Source of the DNA: Rhodococcoides corynebacterioides | GTDB taxonomy: Bacteria; Actinomycetota; Actinomycetes; Mycobacteriales; Mycobacteriaceae | Reading direction: 5' to 3' | Assembly (NCBI RefSeq): GCF_019834675.1 | Contig: NZ_JABUBU010000013.1 | Location: 1-64,000, forward strand | DNA: 64,000 nt | In this document: positions 60,308-64,000 of the stretch, in pieces | How positions within the stretch are numbered: the first letter of the stretch is position 1 | Layout of the letters: each line of letters starts with the position of its first letter | The notes under the pieces: generated by a model | Told to the model about the DNA's origin: nothing | The model's database searches: none | The model's input: the letters and a program-made list of their open reading frames with translations, nothing else | Position numbers and translations under genes: made by a program

Positions 60308-60613
60308 GGAGAGACCTCGAGAGGAGTGACGTGGCCACCGCGACGATTCGTCGGTGGGATCCGCACTACTGCGAGGTGATCACTCGATGCTGTCCGTTCG
60401 TCCGGGAACACGGTCGTCGTCGAGGGTAGGGACGGCGTCGACGGGCCGTCAAGGCCATTACGGGACGAGCGCCTCGCGAGCCCGCCCCGATCCGCGCGCG
60501 GTCCAGTGATCCGCCGGTGTTGCAGCGCGCGCGGACCGCGGGAGGCGACGCGGATCGGGCGGCGCAGAGCGCGACGGCGTGTGACCGTCGGACCCGTGGG
60601 GCACTATCAGCAC
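60308..60613 (-). other. Divergent intergenic region between the ABC-F and PBP genes: promoter, leader hairpin, possible leader ORF
   Basis: This is the only gap over 300 bases. On the minus strand it holds a putative promoter (60423-60452) and a leader of about 110 bases. The leader contains a hairpin at 60335-60357 (CCAC/GTGG outside CGACG-ATT-CGTCG) just before the ABC-F ribosome site. A minus-strand GTG at 60411 opens a 65-codon frame that runs past the ABC-F start in another frame, which could act in ribosome-mediated control as known for ABC-F genes; this is speculative. On the plus side, nothing clear is seen upstream of the PBP start. Confidence 0.45.
60423..60452 (-). promoter_or_regulatory. 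Putative sigma-A-type promoter of the ABC-F gene
   Basis: On the minus strand TTGACG (60447-60452) and TACCCT (60423-60428) are separated by 18 bases. Transcription would start near 60416, about 110 bases before the coding region. Confidence 0.55.
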
Positions 60614-62500
60614 GTGCCTGCTGCGATCACTCGTCACCCGGTCCGTCGTTCGGCGTCGTTCGGCGCCGCCGTCCTGGTCCTCGCCCTCGTGGCGTCGGCG
60701 TGTTCCGGTGAGCCGCCGTCGCAGGTCAGGACGCTCGCGAACCGGTTCGCCGAGGCGCTGAGCGCGCAGAACGTCGCGGCCGCGGCCGAGATCACGTCGG
60801 ACCCGGCCGCCGCCACCACGGCGCTGGACGGCATCTACGCCGGACTCGGGGGCGTCGGCGACGTCACCGCCACCCCACGCTTCACGGTCTCGCGGGCCGA
60901 CGAGGAGCAGCAGACGTTCACGCTCTCGGCGTCGTGGTCGTTCACGCCGACGGAGGCCGATCCGCCGAACTCGACGGCGTCGAGCAGTGCGGCCGCATCC
61001 GCGACGACCACCACCACGTCCGCCCCCACCGCCACCGAGCGGGTGTGGACGTACACCACGGAGGGGTCGGCCGCCGACCGCGGCGCCGGCCTGCAGGTGA
61101 CCTGGAACCCCGGCACCGTGGTGACCGGACTGACCCCCGACACCACGGTGCGCTACACGACGCTCGCCGCGGACCGGGTTCCCCGCGTGCTCGACGCCTC
61201 GGGCGCGCCGCTCATGTCGCAGCAGGTGGTGACGCTGGTGAACCTCGACGCGTCGGCGAACGCCGGGGCCGTCGCCGCGTTGGTGTCGCCCTTCGCACCC
61301 ACCGTCACCGCGGAGTCGCTGGGGGAATCGCTGGCGACGGCCGGTGGATCCCCGGTGACGGCGGTGACCCTCCGCGAGGAGGACATCGCGCCCATCGAGT
61401 CGCTGCTCGCCGCGGTTCCCGGCGTGACCCTGTCGAAGCAGACCCGGCTGTTGACGGACAACCGCGCACTCGCCTCTCCGGCGCTGAACGACGTGGCGTC
61501 CGTCTGGCAGGAGCAGCAGGACGTGACCGCCGGCTGGGCCGTGCAGCTCGTCGGACCGGACGGCGCCCCGACCCAGCGGCTGACCGGTGAGGACGCCACG
61601 ACCGGTGACGACATCCGCGTGTCGCTGGACACGTTGCAGCAGCTGAAGGCCGAGAACGCGCTCACCGCGCTGCCGAACGCCGCGGCCATCGTCGCCCTTC
61701 GCCCGTCGACCGGGGACGTCGTCGCCGTGGCGCAGAACGCCGCCGGGGACGCGCAGGGCCCGCTCGCCCTCACCGGGCTCTACCCGCCGGGCTCGACGTT
61801 CAAGACGGTGACCACCTCGGCCGCGCTGCAGGCCGGCGAAGTCACGCCGGACACCGTGGTCCCGTGCCCCGGATCGGCGAACATCGAGGGGCGGACCATC
61901 CCGAACGACGACAACTTCGACCTGGGCTCCGTCCCGCTCACCACCGCGTTCGCCCGGTCCTGCAACACCACGATGGGACAGCTCGCCGTGGGACTGCCGG
62001 ACACCGCGCTGCGGGATGCGGCCGCGCAGTTCGGACTCGGCGTCGACTACGTGACGCCGGGACTGACCACCGTGACCGGCAGCGTCCCGCCGGCCACCAC
62101 GCCGGCCGAGCGGGTCGAATCCGCGATCGGGCAGGGCGCCGTGACGGCGTCGCCGTTCGGGATGGCCCTCGTGGCCGCGTCGATCGCCGACGGCAGCACG
62201 CCCTCGCCGGTCATGATCGTCGGCCGACCGGGGACGGCGGACAGCACGCCGGAGCCGGCTCCCGCGCAGGTCACCGAGCAGATCCGGGCGATGATGCGGG
62301 AGACGGTCCAGAACGGGACGGCGTCGGAGCTGCGCGATCTCGACGGCCTGCTCGGCAAGACGGGGACGGCGGAGGTGGCCGGCGGGCCGGCACACGGGTG
62401 GTTCGTCGGCATCCGCGGCGACCTGGCGTTCGCGGTGTTCGTCGCGGGCGGGGACTCCTCCGCGCCTGCCCTGGCGGCCGCGGGGCGGTTCCTGCGCTGA
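60614..62500 (+). CDS. Penicillin-binding lipoprotein with MecA-type NTF2 domain (PBP2-like transpeptidase)
   Basis: The 628-residue protein starts at GTG 60614 with a lipoprotein signal (ITRHPVRRSAS, lipobox VASACSG, Cys near residue 27). An NTF2-like MecA_N domain (about 30-145) is followed by a dimerisation region and a transpeptidase domain (from about residue 340). All three active-site motifs are intact: SxxK at Ser394-Lys397 (YPPGSTFKTV), SxN at Ser449-Asn451 (ARSCNTTMG) and KTG at Lys582 (LGKTGTAEVAG). It cross-links peptidoglycan and is expected to bind beta-lactams. The closest mycobacterial equivalent is the Rv2864c-type PBP-lipoprotein. A paralogue lies 182 bases downstream on the same strand. 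Confidence 0.93.
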   Translation: MPAAITRHPVRRSASFGAAVLVLALVASACSGEPPSQVRTLANRFAEALSAQNVAAAAEITSDPAAATTALDGIYAGLGGVGDVTATPRFTVSRADEEQQTFTLSASWSFTPTEADPPNSTASSSAAASATTTTTSAPTATERVWTYTTEGSAADRGAGLQVTWNPGTVVTGLTPDTTVRYTTLAADRVPRVLDASGAPLMSQQVVTLVNLDASANAGAVAALVSPFAPTVTAESLGESLATAGGSPVTAVTLREEDIAPIESLLAAVPGVTLSKQTRLLTDNRALASPALNDVASVWQEQQDVTAGWAVQLVGPDGAPTQRLTGEDATTGDDIRVSLDTLQQLKAENALTALPNAAAIVALRPSTGDVVAVAQNAAGDAQGPLALTGLYPPGSTFKTVTTSAALQAGEVTPDTVVPCPGSANIEGRTIPNDDNFDLGSVPLTTAFARSCNTTMGQLAVGLPDTALRDAAAQFGLGVDYVTPGLTTVTGSVPPATTPAERVESAIGQGAVTASPFGMALVAASIADGSTPSPVMIVGRPGTADSTPEPAPAQVTEQIRAMMRETVQNGTASELRDLDGLLGKTGTAEVAGGPAHGWFVGIRGDLAFAVFVAGGDSSAPALAAAGRFLR

Positions 62501-62550
62501 CTCGGTCGCCGGATCCGCTGCGGGGTGCGGTCACACCGGCGGTGTCACCG

Positions 62551-62611
62551 GCGCCGACCCGGCGGTCACATCTGCGCCGACCCGGCGGTCCCACCGGCGC
62601 CGACCCGGCGG
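62551..62611. repeat. 23-bp tandem repeat (three copies of a 15-base core) between the PBP genes
   Basis: GCGCCGACCCGGCGG starts at 62551, 62574 and 62597, with the rest of each 23-bp unit similar (GGTCACA/GGTCCCAC type). It lies about 50 bases after the first PBP stop and 70 before the second start. No CDS is affected; recombination between the paralogues could involve it. Confidence 0.9.
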
Positions 62612-62682
62612 TGACCGAACCGTGACCGCTCCGAGCGCTCTCCGTGCTGTGTTACTCGTGTGACTGATGTGATTATTGGGAC

Positions 62683-64000
62683 ATGGCTCTGCGTCCCCGG
62701 TACGTCGTCGCGCTGCTCGCAGTGTTCGTCTCGCTCGCGACGATTGCCTCGTTCGTGGTGCACAAGCCGCGCAGCGAGGCCGCCGTCATGGTGGACCGCT
62801 TCGTCGCCGCCCTCGACCAGCGCGACGTGGCCGCGGCCGCCGCGCTGACGTCCTACCCCAACGCCGCGGCCCATACCCTCGAGGAGATGTTCGACGCGAT
62901 GGGCCCCGGTGTCGCCACCCGGCGCGTGTCGCAGTACATCGGCCTCGGCGACGCCTCCGGGTTCTTCACCATCGACACGTCCTGGACGTTCGGCGAGCCC
63001 CGGCCCGGCGACGACCGCACCTGGCACGTCACCACCCAGGGAACGGCCAAGAAGCTGGGCCCGGGCTGGCGTATCGCGTGGGATCCCACCGTGGTCCTGC
63101 CGCAGTCGGGGCCGGACGAGACCGTCCGCTACACCCGCACCGACGCCCCCGCGCCCCGGGTTCTCGACGCGTCCGGCGAGGTCATGATGACCGCCCAGAA
63201 CGTCGCGTCGGTTCGTCTCGACCCCGCGGCCACCCCCGATCTGCCGGCCAGCGCGGCCCGTCTGGCCGACGTCATCGACGTCGTCGCGCCGCTCATCACC
63301 GCGGACTCGCTGCTCGCCGACGCGGCGGCGGCCCCCGGCGCCGTGCTCACCGCCGTGAATCTGCGCGCGGACGACTACGCCGTGCTCGAGGACGACCTGC
63401 GGGCCATCCCCGGCGTGGTCCTCTACGCCGAGCCGAAGCTGATCGCCTCCGATCGTCGGCTGAATTCGCCGGTGCTCGACGCTCTGCGCACCGTCTGGCA
63501 GGCGGACCGCGATGCCACGGCGGGCTGGGCCGTGCAGGCCACCGACGCCGACGGCGAGGTGACGCACCTGGCCGGATTCCAGGGGCCCGGCACCCCGGAC
63601 CTGACGTCCTCACTGGATCCCGCGCTGCAACTCGCCGCGTTGAACGCCGTGGTCAGCGTGGGGACGCCGGCATCGATCGTCGTCGTGCGGCCGTCCAGCG
63701 GCGCCGTCGTGGCCGCTGCGCAGAACAGTTACGCCAACGACCAGGGCGCGCCCGCCTTCACCGCCCTGCATCCGGCCGACGCGGTGCGCGACGTCGTCGC
63801 GGCCTCGGCGGACCGTCAGGGCATCGACTTCGCCGACGCCGCACGGCAATTCGGCCTCGGTGTGTCCTACGACCTCGCCGGGCTCGAGACGGTGACCGCG
63901 ACGCTCCCCGACGGACGGACCGCCGTCGACCAGATCCGCGGCGCCTCGCTGTCCTCCTCGCGCGGGCAGTCCGGTGACGTCGCGGTCACCCCGTTCGGGC
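62683..64000 (+). CDS. Second MecA-N-type PBP paralogue with lost active-site motifs (3' end outside window)
   Basis: The open frame from ATG 62683 (439 codons visible, continuing past the window end) is a diverged paralogue of the preceding PBP. The NTF2 domain aligns (MVDRFVAALDQRDVAAAAAL with LANRFAEALSAQNVAAAAEI), as do DGEVTHLAGFQ, IVVVRPSSGAVVAAAQN and QFGLGVSYD. The SxxK region is replaced: YPPGSTFK is HPADAVRD. About 55 residues after it are missing, including the SxN loop. The frame has no break, so this is probably a maintained, catalytically dead PBP-like protein. It has a transmembrane helix (VVALLAVFVSLATIASFVV) instead of a lipobox. The region of the KTG motif lies beyond the window. 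Confidence 0.85.
   Translation, partial: MALRPRYVVALLAVFVSLATIASFVVHKPRSEAAVMVDRFVAALDQRDVAAAAALTSYPNAAAHTLEEMFDAMGPGVATRRVSQYIGLGDASGFFTIDTSWTFGEPRPGDDRTWHVTTQGTAKKLGPGWRIAWDPTVVLPQSGPDETVRYTRTDAPAPRVLDASGEVMMTAQNVASVRLDPAATPDLPASAARLADVIDVVAPLITADSLLADAAAAPGAVLTAVNLRADDYAVLEDDLRAIPGVVLYAEPKLIASDRRLNSPVLDALRTVWQADRDATAGWAVQATDADGEVTHLAGFQGPGTPDLTSSLDPALQLAALNAVVSVGTPASIVVVRPSSGAVVAAAQNSYANDQGAPAFTALHPADAVRDVVAASADRQGIDFADAARQFGLGVSYDLAGLETVTATLPDGRTAVDQIRGASLSSSRGQSGDVAVTPFG

Noticed and set aside
62683..64000. Pseudogene call for the second PBP paralogue
   Set aside because: The frame is open for all 439 visible codons; loss of active-site motifs without a frame break fits a maintained inactive paralogue better.

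Overview
The window is about 64 kb of high-GC, densely packed, strictly chromosomal-looking DNA from an actinobacterium of the order Mycobacteriales. Rhodococcus/Rhodococcoides is the best guess. The evidence is the gene content: a LigC plus stand-alone LigD-type primase pair, accessory SecA2, an Ldt-type L,D-transpeptidase, LppU-like and MecA-N-type lipoproteins, a UgpAEBC importer, an actinobacterial maltokinase and a FadE25-like acyl-CoA dehydrogenase. GTG/TTG starts and 1-4 bp stop/start overlaps are common. I saw no rRNA, tRNA, CRISPR array, insertion sequence, prophage or integrase.

Layout. 1-6.4 kb: tail of an Ala/Pro-rich protein, a secreted chymotrypsin-like protease, a small secreted Ala-rich protein, ilvD, an orphan ECF sigma factor, a DHA2-type exporter and an LppU-like lipoprotein. 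6.4-14.8 kb: LigC and primase (NHEJ-type repair), an NhaA-DsbA fusion antiporter, Dps, a zinc-ribbon metallopeptidase, a degenerate EAL-DICT protein and an L,D-transpeptidase. 14.8-19.2 kb: ugpAEBC-like ABC importer. 19.2-34.8 kb: M13 peptidase, a MarR regulator divergent from a VOC protein, maltokinase, a PrmC-related methyltransferase, pirin, UbiA-like, NDH-2, PlsC, VOC, FabG, phosphoesterase, S4 protein, acyl-CoA dehydrogenase and an OatA-like acyltransferase.

34.8-50.3 kb is a sugar/polyol catabolic island: xylulokinase, a XylFGH-type importer, a ROK repressor, two polyol dehydrogenases, a SorC-type regulator and a SmoEFGK-type importer. Polyols brought in by the second importer would be oxidised to ketoses by the dehydrogenases, and D-xylulose would be phosphorylated by XylB. 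No xylose isomerase lies in the island. 50.3-53.6 kb: a translationally coupled D-aminoacylase/TetR/hydrolase operon. 53.7-56.8 kb: SecA2 coupled to a Cys-rich pentapeptide-repeat protein. 57-64 kb: MBL-fold hydrolase, alpha/beta hydrolase, ABC-F protein and two tandem MecA-N-type penicillin-binding protein paralogues. The second paralogue runs off the window and has lost its SxxK and SxN motifs.

The least expected signals are: (i) short tandem duplications that copy the 3' end of a gene including its stop codon, at three unrelated genes; (ii) a dispersed palindromic intergenic element built on GAGTTCTGCCACACGATCG; (iii) the catalytically dead tandem PBP paralogue; (iv) clear operator palindromes in several divergent promoters. 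Functions are assigned from motifs and remembered family features only; no database search was run.
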